Origin: Pseudomonas fluorescens | GTDB lineage: Bacteria > Pseudomonadota > Gammaproteobacteria > Pseudomonadales > Pseudomonadaceae | Reading direction: 5' to 3' | Assembly: GCF_902497855.1 (NCBI RefSeq) | Contig: NZ_CABVHU010000011.1 | Coordinates: 62,001-126,000 of the forward strand | DNA length: 64,000 bases | Shown: positions 36,009 to 44,920 of the stretch, one piece after another | Position numbering within the stretch: the first letter of the stretch is position 1 | Layout: each line of letters begins with the position of its first letter | The notes under the pieces: model-generated | Told to the model about the DNA's origin: nothing | The model's input: the letters and a program-made list of their open reading frames with translations, nothing else | Database searches by the model: none | Program-made: the position numbers and the translations under genes

Positions 36009-36025
36009 TGGAAGGTTTCTTGCAG
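36009..36025 (+). promoter_or_regulatory. Sigma-54 promoter of flhA
   Basis: TGGAAGGTTTCTTGCAG: GG (36010-36011), 10 nt, GC (36022-36023), with a perfect TTGCA -12. It lies 63 nt before flhA. Its presence means the island did not separate flhA-flhF-fleN from its own promoter. Confidence 0.85.
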
Positions 36026-36086
36026 TACCCCCTCTACGCCGGCACCCGGCGTCAAAAGTTTGCTTTAAAGGCACGGGGAAAAACCG

Positions 36087-38216
36087 GTGGATCGCTCTCA
36101 GCTACTCAACACTGCTCGCACCAACGTTGCCGACTTGAGTCGGGGCAATCTGGGCGTGCCGTTGTTGTTGCTGGTCATGCTGGCGATGATGATGTTGCCG
36201 ATGCCGCCGTTCCTGCTGGACGTGTTTTTCACCTTCAACATCGCCTTGTCCATCGTAGTCCTGCTGGTCTGCGTCTACGCCTTGCGCCCCCTGGATTTCG
36301 CGGTGTTCCCGACCATCCTGCTGGTGGCGACGCTGCTGCGGCTGGCATTGAACGTGGCCTCCACACGGGTGGTGATGCTCCACGGTCAGGACGGTCATGC
36401 CGCCGCCGGCAAGGTGATCCAGGCCTTCGGCGAGGTAGTGATCGGCGGTAACTACGTGGTCGGTATCGTGGTCTTCGCGATTTTGATGATCATCAACTTC
36501 GTGGTGGTGACCAAGGGTGCCGGGCGGATTTCCGAGGTGAGCGCGCGTTTCACCCTCGATGCCATGCCCGGCAAACAAATGGCGATCGACGCCGACTTGA
36601 ACGCCGGTTTGATCGACCAGAACCAGGCCAAGGCCCGACGCTCCGAAGTCGCCCAGGAAGCCGAGTTCTACGGTTCCATGGACGGTGCCAGCAAGTTCGT
36701 GCGCGGTGACGCCATTGCCGGTCTGTTGATTCTGTTCATCAACCTGATCGGCGGCATGGCGGTCGGGATCTTCCAGCACGGCATGACCTTCGGCGACGCC
36801 GGCAAGGTGTACGCGCTGTTGACCATCGGTGACGGTTTGGTGGCGCAATTGCCATCACTGTTGTTATCGACAGCCGCCGCGATCATGGTGACCCGTGCTT
36901 CCGGTTCCGAAGACATGGGCAAGCAGATCAATCGCCAGATGTTCGCCTCGCCGAAAGCACTGGCGGTCGCGGCCGGTTTGATGGCGGTGATGGGGCTGGT
37001 GCCGGGCATGCCGCACTTCTCCTTTCTCAGTATGGCGGCCCTGGCGGCCGGCGGCGCGTATCTGTTCTGGAAGAAGCAGAACAGCGTCAAGGTCCAGGCC
37101 TTGCAAGAGGTCCAGCGTCAACAGGAGCTGCTGCCGTCGCCGGCCCGCGCCCAGGAAACCAAGGAGCTGGGCTGGGATGACGTCACGCCGATCGATATGA
37201 TCGGCCTGGAAGTCGGCTACCGCCTGATTCCGCTGGTGGATCGCAACCAGGGGGGGCAGTTGCTGGCGCGGATCAAGGGCGTGCGCAAGAAGCTGTCCCA
37301 GGACCTGGGCTTCCTGATGCCGACCGTGCATATCCGTGACAACCTCGACCTGGCGCCGAGCGCCTACCGGCTGACCCTGATGGGGGTGATCCTGGCCGAA
37401 GCGGAGATTTACCCGGACCGGGAGCTGGCGATCAACCCGGGGCAGGTCTACGGTACGTTGAACGGCATAAACGCCAAAGATCCGGCTTTCGGTCTGGAAG
37501 CGGTGTGGATCGAAGTCAGCCAGCGGGCCCAGGCGCAATCCCTCGGTTACACCGTGGTCGATGCCAGTACCGTAGTGGCAACCCACTTGAACCAGATTCT
37601 GTACAAGCACTCCAGTGAGCTGATCGGCCACGAAGAAGTGCAGCAACTCATGCAATTGCTGGGCAAAAGCTCGCCAAAACTGGCGGAAGAGCTGGTGCCG
37701 GGCGTGGTCTCGCTGTCGCAGCTGCTCAAGGTGTTGCAGGCATTGCTGGCCGAACAGGTGCCGGTGCGGGACATTCGCAGCATTGCCGAGGCGATCGCGA
37801 ACAACGCGGCCAAGAGTCAAGATACCGCCGCGCTGGTGGCCGCCGTACGGGTTGGCGTCTCCCGCGCAATCGTCCAAAGCATTGTAGGCACTGACTCCGA
37901 GCTGCCAGTGATCACACTGGAGCCAAGGTTGGAACAAATATTGCTCAATAGTCTGCAGAAGGCGGGACAAGGCTCGGAAGAGGGCGTTCTGCTGGAGCCA
38001 AGCATGGCTGAAAAGCTGCAGCGTTCGTTGATCGAGGCGGCGCAGCGCCAGGAAATGCAAGGTCAACCGGTGATTCTGCTGGTAGCCGGTCCGGTTCGCG
38101 CGATGCTGTCGCGATTTGGCCGGCTCGCGGTCCCGGGTTTGCATGTGTTGGCGTACCAGGAAATCCCTGACAACAAGCAAGTGACCATCGTTGCGACAGT
38201 AGGGCCCAACGGCTGA
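36087..38216 (+). CDS. flhA: Flagellar export gate protein FlhA
   Basis: Encodes 709 aa. The N-terminal half has about eight membrane segments and the conserved FHIPEP-type loop (MIINFVVVTKGAGRISEVSA, RFTLDAMPGKQMAIDADLNA). The C-terminal half (from about residue 360) is the cytoplasmic nonameric ring that binds chaperones (GYRLIPLVDRNQGGQLLARI, MPTVHIRDNLDL). The start has weak spacing but matches the family start (MDRSQLL...). It heads flhA-flhF-fleN-fliA. Confidence 0.97.
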   Translation: MDRSQLLNTARTNVADLSRGNLGVPLLLLVMLAMMMLPMPPFLLDVFFTFNIALSIVVLLVCVYALRPLDFAVFPTILLVATLLRLALNVASTRVVMLHGQDGHAAAGKVIQAFGEVVIGGNYVVGIVVFAILMIINFVVVTKGAGRISEVSARFTLDAMPGKQMAIDADLNAGLIDQNQAKARRSEVAQEAEFYGSMDGASKFVRGDAIAGLLILFINLIGGMAVGIFQHGMTFGDAGKVYALLTIGDGLVAQLPSLLLSTAAAIMVTRASGSEDMGKQINRQMFASPKALAVAAGLMAVMGLVPGMPHFSFLSMAALAAGGAYLFWKKQNSVKVQALQEVQRQQELLPSPARAQETKELGWDDVTPIDMIGLEVGYRLIPLVDRNQGGQLLARIKGVRKKLSQDLGFLMPTVHIRDNLDLAPSAYRLTLMGVILAEAEIYPDRELAINPGQVYGTLNGINAKDPAFGLEAVWIEVSQRAQAQSLGYTVVDASTVVATHLNQILYKHSSELIGHEEVQQLMQLLGKSSPKLAEELVPGVVSLSQLLKVLQALLAEQVPVRDIRSIAEAIANNAAKSQDTAALVAAVRVGVSRAIVQSIVGTDSELPVITLEPRLEQILLNSLQKAGQGSEEGVLLEPSMAEKLQRSLIEAAQRQEMQGQPVILLVAGPVRAMLSRFGRLAVPGLHVLAYQEIPDNKQVTIVATVGPNG

Positions 38217-38227
38217 GGTAAGGGTTC

Positions 38228-39559
38228 ATGCAAGTTAAGCGTTTTTTCGCCGCCGATATGCGTCAGGCCATGAAGCTGGTTCGTGATGAGCTGGGCGCTG
38301 ATGCCGCCATCATCGGCAACCGCCGGATCGCCGGTGGTGTCGAGCTGACGGCTGCCCTGGATTACAAGCTGTCGGCGCTGGCGCCGCGTGTGCCGAACAT
38401 GGAGCTCGAGGACGAACTGCGCAAGACCCAGTCGCGGATCGTCACCGCCCAGGCCGAATTGAGCCTGCGCAGCGAAGGCGAGAGCGACAAGGGCACCAAT
38501 CGCCAGCTGTTCGCCGGCCTGCCGTTGACCGCCGCCGAACCGCTGGTCGAGCCGACCTATACCGAGCCTGCGCGTCCTCAACCGGTGCCTGCCGCGGCGG
38601 CAACCGGGGGCGTCGACCCGCGCGCCTTCGACTCGATGCGTTTCGAACTCAACAGCCTGCGCGAACTGATGGAAGTGCAGCTGGGTTCTTTGGCCTGGAA
38701 TCAGCTGCAAGGCAGCCGTCCGGCCCAGGCCAACCTGTGGCGGCGCATGCAACGCATCGGCCTGTCCGGCCCGCTGTCCCGGGATTTGCTGGCAATGATT
38801 CCCGACATTGAAGAGCCTCGCCAGGCCTGGCGCATGTTGCTGGCGCACCTGGCGCGGATGATCTCCACGCCGGACATCGAACCCTTGGAAGAGGGCGGCG
38901 TGATTGCCATGGTCGGCCCCGCGGGCATGGGCAAGACCACCACCCTGGCCAAGCTCGCGGCCCGTTACGTGCTCAAGTACGGCGCGCAGCATATCGCGCT
39001 GGTGAGCATGGACAGCTACCGGATCGGTGCCCAGGAACAGCTCAAGACCCTCGGCCGCATCCTCAATGTGCCGGTGACGCACGTCGACCCGGGGCAATCG
39101 TTGGTGCAGGCGCTCGATCCCTTGCTGCGCAAGCGGGTGGTGCTGATCGATACCGCCGGCCTGCAGGCCAGCGATCCGGCGCTGCGCATGCAGCTCGAAA
39201 GCCTGGCCGTGCGTGGCATCAAGTCAAAGAATTATCTGGTCCTGGCCACCACCAGCCAGAAACAGGTGCTGTCGGCCGCTTATCACAGTTACAAACGCTG
39301 CGGGCTCGCCGGGTGCATCCTGACTAAACTGGATGAAACCGCCAGTCTGGGCGAGGTGTTGAGCCTGGCCATCAGCCAGGATTTGCCGGTGGCTTACCTG
39401 ACCGATGGCCCGCGGATTCCGGATGATTTGCATCTGCCGCGTCGTCATCAGCTGGTCAGCCGTGCAATCAGTGTGCAAATGCAGGAAGAACCCAGCGAAG
39501 AAGCCATGGCTGATATGTTCGCTGATATTTATCACAGCCCGACCAAACAAGTCGGCTGA
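38228..39559 (+). CDS. flhF: Signal-recognition-particle-like GTPase FlhF
   Basis: Encodes 443 aa: an N-terminal variable/basic region (1-120), then the N and G domains of SRP GTPases. P loop GPAGMGKTTT is at residues 230-239, followed by SMDSYRIGAQEQLKTLGRIL, LIDTAGLQ and LTKLDETASLGEVLSL. FlhF places the flagellum at the cell pole and, with FleN, fixes its number. It starts 11 nt after flhA. Confidence 0.96.
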   Translation: MQVKRFFAADMRQAMKLVRDELGADAAIIGNRRIAGGVELTAALDYKLSALAPRVPNMELEDELRKTQSRIVTAQAELSLRSEGESDKGTNRQLFAGLPLTAAEPLVEPTYTEPARPQPVPAAAATGGVDPRAFDSMRFELNSLRELMEVQLGSLAWNQLQGSRPAQANLWRRMQRIGLSGPLSRDLLAMIPDIEEPRQAWRMLLAHLARMISTPDIEPLEEGGVIAMVGPAGMGKTTTLAKLAARYVLKYGAQHIALVSMDSYRIGAQEQLKTLGRILNVPVTHVDPGQSLVQALDPLLRKRVVLIDTAGLQASDPALRMQLESLAVRGIKSKNYLVLATTSQKQVLSAAYHSYKRCGLAGCILTKLDETASLGEVLSLAISQDLPVAYLTDGPRIPDDLHLPRRHQLVSRAISVQMQEEPSEEAMADMFADIYHSPTKQVG

Positions 39560-39675
39560 GGTATTAATGAATAGTTTTTGTACCTACATCGATGGCCTGC
39601 CATGCATTGTTCAGTTGGTGAACGCGCAGCCAGTAATGTGGCCTCCGTCTATGCAAGACAAGGTAAAGAAATAAC

Positions 39676-40506
39676 ATGGGCAGCATGCATCCCGTACAGG
39701 TGATCGCGGTGACCGGCGGCAAAGGTGGCGTCGGGAAAACTAACGTGTCAGTGAACTTGTCCCTGGCTCTCGCTGAGCTCGGCCGGCGCGTCATGCTGCT
39801 GGACGCCGATCTGGGGCTGGCGAACGTCGACGTCCTGCTGGGACTGACACCCAAACGGACCCTGGCCGACGTGATCGAAGGCCGCTGCGAGCTGCGCGAC
39901 GTTCTGTTGCAAGGCCCCGGCGGCATTCGTATCGTCCCGGCCGCGTCCGGCACGCAGAGCATGGTGCATCTGAGCCCGGCGCAGCATGCCGGCCTGATCC
40001 AGGCGTTCAGCGATATCGGCGATAACCTCGACGTATTGGTGATCGACACCGCGGCGGGCATCGGTGAATCGGTGGTCAGTTTCGTTCGCGCCGCCCAGGA
40101 AGTGTTGCTGGTGGTCTGCGACGAACCGACCTCGATCACGGACGCCTACGCCCTGATCAAGTTGCTTAACCGCGATTACGGCATGAACCGCTTCCGCGTC
40201 CTGGCCAACATGGCCCAGAGCCCGCAGGAAGGGCGCAACCTGTTCGCCAAGTTGACCAAGGTCACCGATCGCTTCCTCGACGTCGCCTTGCAATACGTCG
40301 GCGCCGTGCCGTACGACGAAAGCGTACGCAAGGCCGTGCAGAAGCAGCGCGCCGTCTATGAGGCCTTTCCGCGATCCAAGTGCTCCCTGGCCTTCAAGGC
40401 GATTGCACAGAAGGTCGATACCTGGCCGCTGCCGGCCAACCCCCGCGGGCATCTGGAGTTTTTTGTCGAACGCCTGGTGCAACAAACCGCAGGACCGGTG
40501 CTATGA
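39676..40506 (+). CDS. fleN: Flagellar number regulator FleN (FlhG), MinD-like ATPase
   Basis: Encodes 276 aa. Deviant Walker A GGKGGVGKT (residues 14-22), LLDADLGLANVDVLLGL and VIDTAAGIGESVVSF are MinD/ParA motifs. FleN binds FleQ to limit flagellar gene expression and acts against FlhF, keeping flagellum number low. An in-frame stop just upstream fixes the ATG start (AAGGTAAAG as ribosome-binding site). The 116-nt gap after flhF shows nothing else. It overlaps fliA by 4 nt. Confidence 0.97.
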   Translation: MGSMHPVQVIAVTGGKGGVGKTNVSVNLSLALAELGRRVMLLDADLGLANVDVLLGLTPKRTLADVIEGRCELRDVLLQGPGGIRIVPAASGTQSMVHLSPAQHAGLIQAFSDIGDNLDVLVIDTAAGIGESVVSFVRAAQEVLLVVCDEPTSITDAYALIKLLNRDYGMNRFRVLANMAQSPQEGRNLFAKLTKVTDRFLDVALQYVGAVPYDESVRKAVQKQRAVYEAFPRSKCSLAFKAIAQKVDTWPLPANPRGHLEFFVERLVQQTAGPVL

Positions 40507-41243
40507 CAGCCAGTGGCTACAAATTTTACAAGCAGTCGGCGCGTGACGCGCAGTACGAGCTGATCGAGCGTTACGCGCCACTGGTCAAACGCATTGCTTA
40601 CCACTTGCTGGCGCGTCTGCCGGCCAGTGTCCAGGTCGAAGACCTGATCCAGGCCGGGATGATCGGCCTGCTGGAAGTGTCGACCAAATATGACGCCGGC
40701 AAAGGCGCCAGCTTCGAGACGTACGCGGGCATTCGAATCCGCGGCGCGATGCTCGATGAAGTACGCAAGGGAGACTGGGCGCCCCGTTCGGTCCACCGCA
40801 ATACCCGCATGGTCAGCGACGCGATTCGCTCGATTGAAGCTAAAACCGGTCGCGACGCTAAAGATCACGAAGTTGCGGCCGAACTCCAATTGAGTCTCGA
40901 CGATTATTACGGGATTTTGAACGACACCCTGGGCAGCCGGCTGTTCAGTTTCGACGATCTGTTGCAGGACGGCGAACACGAAGGGCTGCACGAGGATGGC
41001 GCGAGTGCGCATCCGGAGCCGTCTCGCGATCTGGAAGATGAACGCTTCCAGGCGGCGCTGGCGGACGCGATTGCCAATTTGCCCGAGCGTGAGCGCCTGG
41101 TGTTGGCGCTGTACTACGACGAAGAGCTGAATCTCAAGGAAATCGGCGAGGTCCTGGGGGTCAGCGAATCCCGGGTCAGCCAGTTACACAGCCAGTGCGC
41201 GGCCCGTTTGCGGGCGCGTTTGGGGGAGTGGCGAGCGCGCTGA
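40503..41243 (+). CDS. fliA: RNA polymerase sigma factor FliA (sigma-28)
   Basis: Encodes 246 aa from the ATG that overlaps the fleN stop. Sigma-70 regions are visible: region 2 (APLVKRIAYHLLARLPASVQ, VEDLIQAGMIGLLEVSTKYD, FETYAGIRIRGAMLDEVRKG), region 3, and region 4 (LPERERLVLALYYDEELNLK, EIGEVLGVSESRVSQLHSQC). FliA transcribes late genes such as fliC and is held by FlgM until the hook is complete. A 140-nt gap before cheY shows no clear promoter. Confidence 0.97.
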   Translation: MTASGYKFYKQSARDAQYELIERYAPLVKRIAYHLLARLPASVQVEDLIQAGMIGLLEVSTKYDAGKGASFETYAGIRIRGAMLDEVRKGDWAPRSVHRNTRMVSDAIRSIEAKTGRDAKDHEVAAELQLSLDDYYGILNDTLGSRLFSFDDLLQDGEHEGLHEDGASAHPEPSRDLEDERFQAALADAIANLPERERLVLALYYDEELNLKEIGEVLGVSESRVSQLHSQCAARLRARLGEWRAR

Positions 41244-41410
41244 AGGCAGTGGGGGGACACTGCGAACGTGGCTGGCGTGGGGGTGAACCGCGCCGGTCTC
41301 GATCTGTTGTGCTCCAGACAGTCATCGAGTGCATCGCCGGATTGATTGAAATGGCGCGTCCAGGTGCTGGGCGCGTTTAAGACTGCTTGGAGGTCGAATT
41401 GGACAAGAAC

Positions 41411-41782
41411 ATGAAGATCCTCATCGTTGATGACTTCTCAACGATGCGGCGGATCATAAAAAACCTGTTGCGTGACCTTGGGTTCACCAACACGGTCGAG
41501 GCGGATGACGGCACCACGGCCATTCCGATGCTCAACAGCGGCAGCATCGACTTTCTGGTCACCGACTGGAACATGCCTGGCATGACCGGCATCGACCTGC
41601 TGCGCCACGTGCGCGCCAATGAAAAGCTCAAGCACCTGCCGGTGCTGATGGTGACCGCTGAAGCCAAGCGCGAGCAGATCATCGAAGCGGCCCAGGCCGG
41701 CGTTAACGGCTATGTGGTCAAACCCTTCACGGCCCAGGCGTTGAAAGAAAAAATCGAGAAGATTTTCGAACGCATTGGTTGA
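41411..41782 (+). CDS. cheY: Chemotaxis response regulator CheY
   Basis: Encodes 123 aa from MKILIVDDFSTMRRII; a TTG four codons earlier (41399) has the better-spaced GGAGG and may be the true start. It is a single receiver domain with Asp52 in LVTDWNMPGM and the Lys in YVVKPFTAQA. CheY-P binds FliM (and FliN) and reverses the motor. cheZ follows after 22 nt. Confidence 0.95.
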   Translation: MKILIVDDFSTMRRIIKNLLRDLGFTNTVEADDGTTAIPMLNSGSIDFLVTDWNMPGMTGIDLLRHVRANEKLKHLPVLMVTAEAKREQIIEAAQAGVNGYVVKPFTAQALKEKIEKIFERIG

Positions 41783-41804
41783 GCAACGGCGCCACGGGGG
41801 AGCT

Positions 41805-42593
41805 ATGGAGCAAAGAGAATCTTCACAGGGCGATTTCGAGTCGACCCTGAAAAAACACGCGGTCGAACTGGTCGCAAGCCTTGAAAAAGGCAAGTTCGGC
41901 GACGCGGTGCAACTGATCCATGAGCTCAACCAGACCCGTGACCGCGGCCTGTATCAGGAAGTGGGCAAGCTCACTCGCGAGTTGCACAGCGCGATCGTCA
42001 ATTTCCAGATTGACCCGCACATGCCGCAAGCCGAGGAGGTGTCCCAGATCACGGACGCCACCGAGCGCCTGGGCTATGTGGTCAGGCTGACCGAGGCCGC
42101 GGCCAACCGCACCATGGACCTGGTAGAGAACGCCACGCCGCTGGTCAACGGCCTGAGCGACGAAGCCCAGGCGCTGAGCACGGACTGGGGGCGGTTCATG
42201 CGTCGCGAAGTCGGAGCTGAAGAGTTCCGCGAACTGGCGCGGCGGGTCGACGGTTTCCTGACACGCAGCAGCGTCGACAACCGCATCGTGTCGAGCAACC
42301 TCAACGATATATTGCTCGCTCAGGATTATCAGGACCTGACCGGTCAAGTGATCAAGCGGGTGACCCAATTGGTTACCGAAGTTGAAAGCAACCTGCTCAA
42401 ACTCGTGCTGATGGCCAGTCAGGTGGACCGCTTTGCGGGCATCGAACATGACCGTGAAGCGATGCGGGCAGAAAAAGATCCGCAAAAAACGCGCTCTCAG
42501 GGTGAAGGTCCGCAGATTCATGCCGATAAGAGAGAAGACGTTGTGTCCGGTCAGGACGATGTGGACGATTTGCTTTCCAGCCTTGGATTTTAA
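41805..42593 (+). CDS. cheZ: CheY phosphatase CheZ
   Basis: Encodes 262 aa from the ATG with GGGGGAG upstream; an open frame reaches 10 codons further but overlaps cheY. The active-site helix is LLAQDYQDLTGQVIKRVTQL, whose Asp-x-x-Gln is the CheZ signature. The extreme C-terminus (DDVDDLLSSLGF) is the CheY-binding peptide after a flexible charged linker (about 215-248). CheZ shuts off CheY-P. Confidence 0.95.
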   Translation: MEQRESSQGDFESTLKKHAVELVASLEKGKFGDAVQLIHELNQTRDRGLYQEVGKLTRELHSAIVNFQIDPHMPQAEEVSQITDATERLGYVVRLTEAAANRTMDLVENATPLVNGLSDEAQALSTDWGRFMRREVGAEEFRELARRVDGFLTRSSVDNRIVSSNLNDILLAQDYQDLTGQVIKRVTQLVTEVESNLLKLVLMASQVDRFAGIEHDREAMRAEKDPQKTRSQGEGPQIHADKREDVVSGQDDVDDLLSSLGF

Positions 42594-42617
42594 GACCTGT
42601 TAGGAGCACCCCCCTTA

Positions 42618-44870
42618 ATGAGCTTCGGCGCCGATGAAGAGATCCTTCAGGATTTCCTGGTTGAGGCCGGCGAGATTCTAGAGCAACTGTCCGAACAGCT
42701 GGTCGAGCTGGAAAGCCGACCGGATGATGCGGACTTGCTCAATGCAATTTTTCGCGGTTTTCACACTGTAAAAGGGGGCGCCGGCTTCCTCCAGCTCAAC
42801 GAGCTGGTGGAGTGCTGTCACATCGCCGAGAACGTGTTCGACATCCTGCGCAAGGGTGAGCGTCGCGTCGACTCGGAACTGATGGACGTGGTTCTCGAAG
42901 CGCTGGACGCGGTGAACGGCATGTTCACCGAAGTCCGTGAACGCAACCCGGTCACCGCCGCCACGCCTGCATTGCTGGCGGCCCTGGCGCGGCTGGCCGA
43001 GCCGCAATCGGCGGACGAAGCGGCACCGGTAGCCGCCGTGGCGCCTGTGGCTGACAGCGCGCCGGAGGACATCACCGACAATGAATTCGAACAACTGCTG
43101 GACTCGCTGAACGCGATCAAGGCGCAGGCCGAGGCGGCGCCTTCCGCGCCGGCGCCGGTCAGCCCTGATACGGCGGCCAGCGACGACATCACCGATGCCG
43201 AGTTCGAGTCGTTGCTCGACCAGTTGCACGGCAAAGGCCGGTTCGCCGTCGACGCCGTGGTTGCGCCAGCAGTACCAGCAGCGCCCGCCGCACCGGCCGC
43301 GCCGAAAGCGGCAGGCGACAGCTGCGACATCACCGACGAAGAATTCGAAGCGCTGCTCGATCAACTGCATGGCAAGGGCAACTTCGCGGTCGAAGCGCTG
43401 GAGTCGGCGATTGCTTCGGCTCCGGTCCCGGCCGCGCCAACGGCCGCAGCGGTGGGCAGCGACCTGATCTCCGATCACGAGTTCGAAGCGCTGCTCGACG
43501 AATTGCACGGCAAAGGCAAGTTTTCTGACATCGGCACCGCGACCGGCGCCAGTGCGTCGGTGGCCACACCGGTCGCCAAGGCTGCAGCGCCCAAACCGGT
43601 CGCCAAAGCCCCCGCGCCACAAGTCGAAGCCGCGAAGGCCAGCCCGGCGCCTGCGCGTGCACCCGTGGCGCCACCGCCTGAGAAACCCACCGGCGGCGAA
43701 GCCGAGACCACCGTACGGGTCGACACCGCTCGGCTCGACGAAATCATGAACATGGTCGGCGAGCTGGTGCTGGTGCGTAACCGCCTGGTGCGCCTGGGTG
43801 CCAACAGTGCCGATGAGGCCATGTCCAAGGCCGTGTCGAACCTCGACGTGGTCACGGCCGACCTGCAGACCGCGGTCATGAAGACCCGGATGCAACCGAT
43901 CAAGAAGGTCTTCGGACGTTTCCCGCGCCTGGTTCGCGACCTGGCGCGCCAGCTCAAGAAAGAGATCAACCTGGAGCTGGTCGGCGAAGAAACCGACCTC
44001 GACAAGAACCTGGTCGAGGCGCTGGCCGATCCGCTGGTCCACTTGGTGCGCAACGCCGTCGACCACGGCATCGAATCGCCGCAAGAGCGCGAAGCCGCAG
44101 GCAAGTCCCGCGGCGGCAAGGTGATTCTCGCGGCCGAGCAGGAAGGCGACCACATCCTGCTGTCGATTTCCGATGACGGCAAAGGCATGGACCCGAACGT
44201 CCTGCGCGCCATCGCGGTAAAACGCGGGGTGATGGACAAGGACGCGGCCGAGCGCCTGAGCGACACCGAGTGCTACAACCTGATCTTCGCCCCGGGGTTC
44301 TCGACCAAGACCGAGATCTCCGACGTGTCGGGTCGTGGCGTGGGCATGGATGTGGTGAAAACCAAGATTTCCCAGCTCAACGGTTCGATCAACATCTACT
44401 CGGCCAAGGGCCAGGGCTCGAAGATCGTCATCAAGGTGCCGCTGACCCTGGCGATCATGCCGACGCTGATGGTCATGCTCGCCAACCAGGCGTTCGCCTT
44501 CCCGCTGGTGAACGTCAACGAGATCTTCCACCTCGACCTGTCGCGCACCAACGTGGTTGACGGCCAGGAAGTGGTGATCGTGCGCGACAAGGCGCTGCCA
44601 CTGTTCTACCTCAAGCGCTGGCTGGTCCGTTCCGCCGCTCACGAAGAGCAGCGTGAAGGCCATGTGGTGATCGTTTCGGTGGGCATCCAGCGGATCGGCT
44701 TCGTCGTCGATCAACTGGTGGGCCAGGAAGAAGTGGTCATCAAGCCATTGGGCAAGATGCTCCAGGGAACCCCGGGCATGTCGGGCGCCACCATCACCGG
44801 TGACGGCCGCATCGCGCTGATTCTCGATGTTCCGAGCATGCTCAAGCGTTACGCCACGCGGCGTATTTGA
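42618..44870 (+). CDS. cheA: Chemotaxis histidine kinase CheA
   Basis: Encodes 750 aa. P1 Hpt domain with His49 (FRGFHTVKGGAGF); an Ala/Pro-rich linker (about 130-360); P3 dimerisation (TARLDEIMNMVGELVLVRNR); P4 kinase (HLVRNAVDHGIESPQER, ISDDGKGMD, FSTKTEISDVSGRGVGMDVV); P5 CheW-like regulatory domain at the C-terminus. The linker holds four repeats of the type DITDxEFExLLDxLHGKGxF (residues 151-163, 190-208, 236-256, 283-302), which are not part of a normal P2 domain. It is the kinase of the main array, with cheYZB, parC, parP and cheW around it. Confidence 0.97.
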   Translation: MSFGADEEILQDFLVEAGEILEQLSEQLVELESRPDDADLLNAIFRGFHTVKGGAGFLQLNELVECCHIAENVFDILRKGERRVDSELMDVVLEALDAVNGMFTEVRERNPVTAATPALLAALARLAEPQSADEAAPVAAVAPVADSAPEDITDNEFEQLLDSLNAIKAQAEAAPSAPAPVSPDTAASDDITDAEFESLLDQLHGKGRFAVDAVVAPAVPAAPAAPAAPKAAGDSCDITDEEFEALLDQLHGKGNFAVEALESAIASAPVPAAPTAAAVGSDLISDHEFEALLDELHGKGKFSDIGTATGASASVATPVAKAAAPKPVAKAPAPQVEAAKASPAPARAPVAPPPEKPTGGEAETTVRVDTARLDEIMNMVGELVLVRNRLVRLGANSADEAMSKAVSNLDVVTADLQTAVMKTRMQPIKKVFGRFPRLVRDLARQLKKEINLELVGEETDLDKNLVEALADPLVHLVRNAVDHGIESPQEREAAGKSRGGKVILAAEQEGDHILLSISDDGKGMDPNVLRAIAVKRGVMDKDAAERLSDTECYNLIFAPGFSTKTEISDVSGRGVGMDVVKTKISQLNGSINIYSAKGQGSKIVIKVPLTLAIMPTLMVMLANQAFAFPLVNVNEIFHLDLSRTNVVDGQEVVIVRDKALPLFYLKRWLVRSAAHEEQREGHVVIVSVGIQRIGFVVDQLVGQEEVVIKPLGKMLQGTPGMSGATITGDGRIALILDVPSMLKRYATRRI

Positions 44871-44920
44871 TTCTGGGGCGGCGGGGCGACAAAGGCCCCG
44901 CTGCGCCTAATGGAGTGTTT

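Noticed and set aside
42678..44714. Open frame of 678 codons antisense to cheA
   Set aside because: Shadow of cheA codon bias; repeated stretches simply mirror the Ala/Pro linker of CheA.
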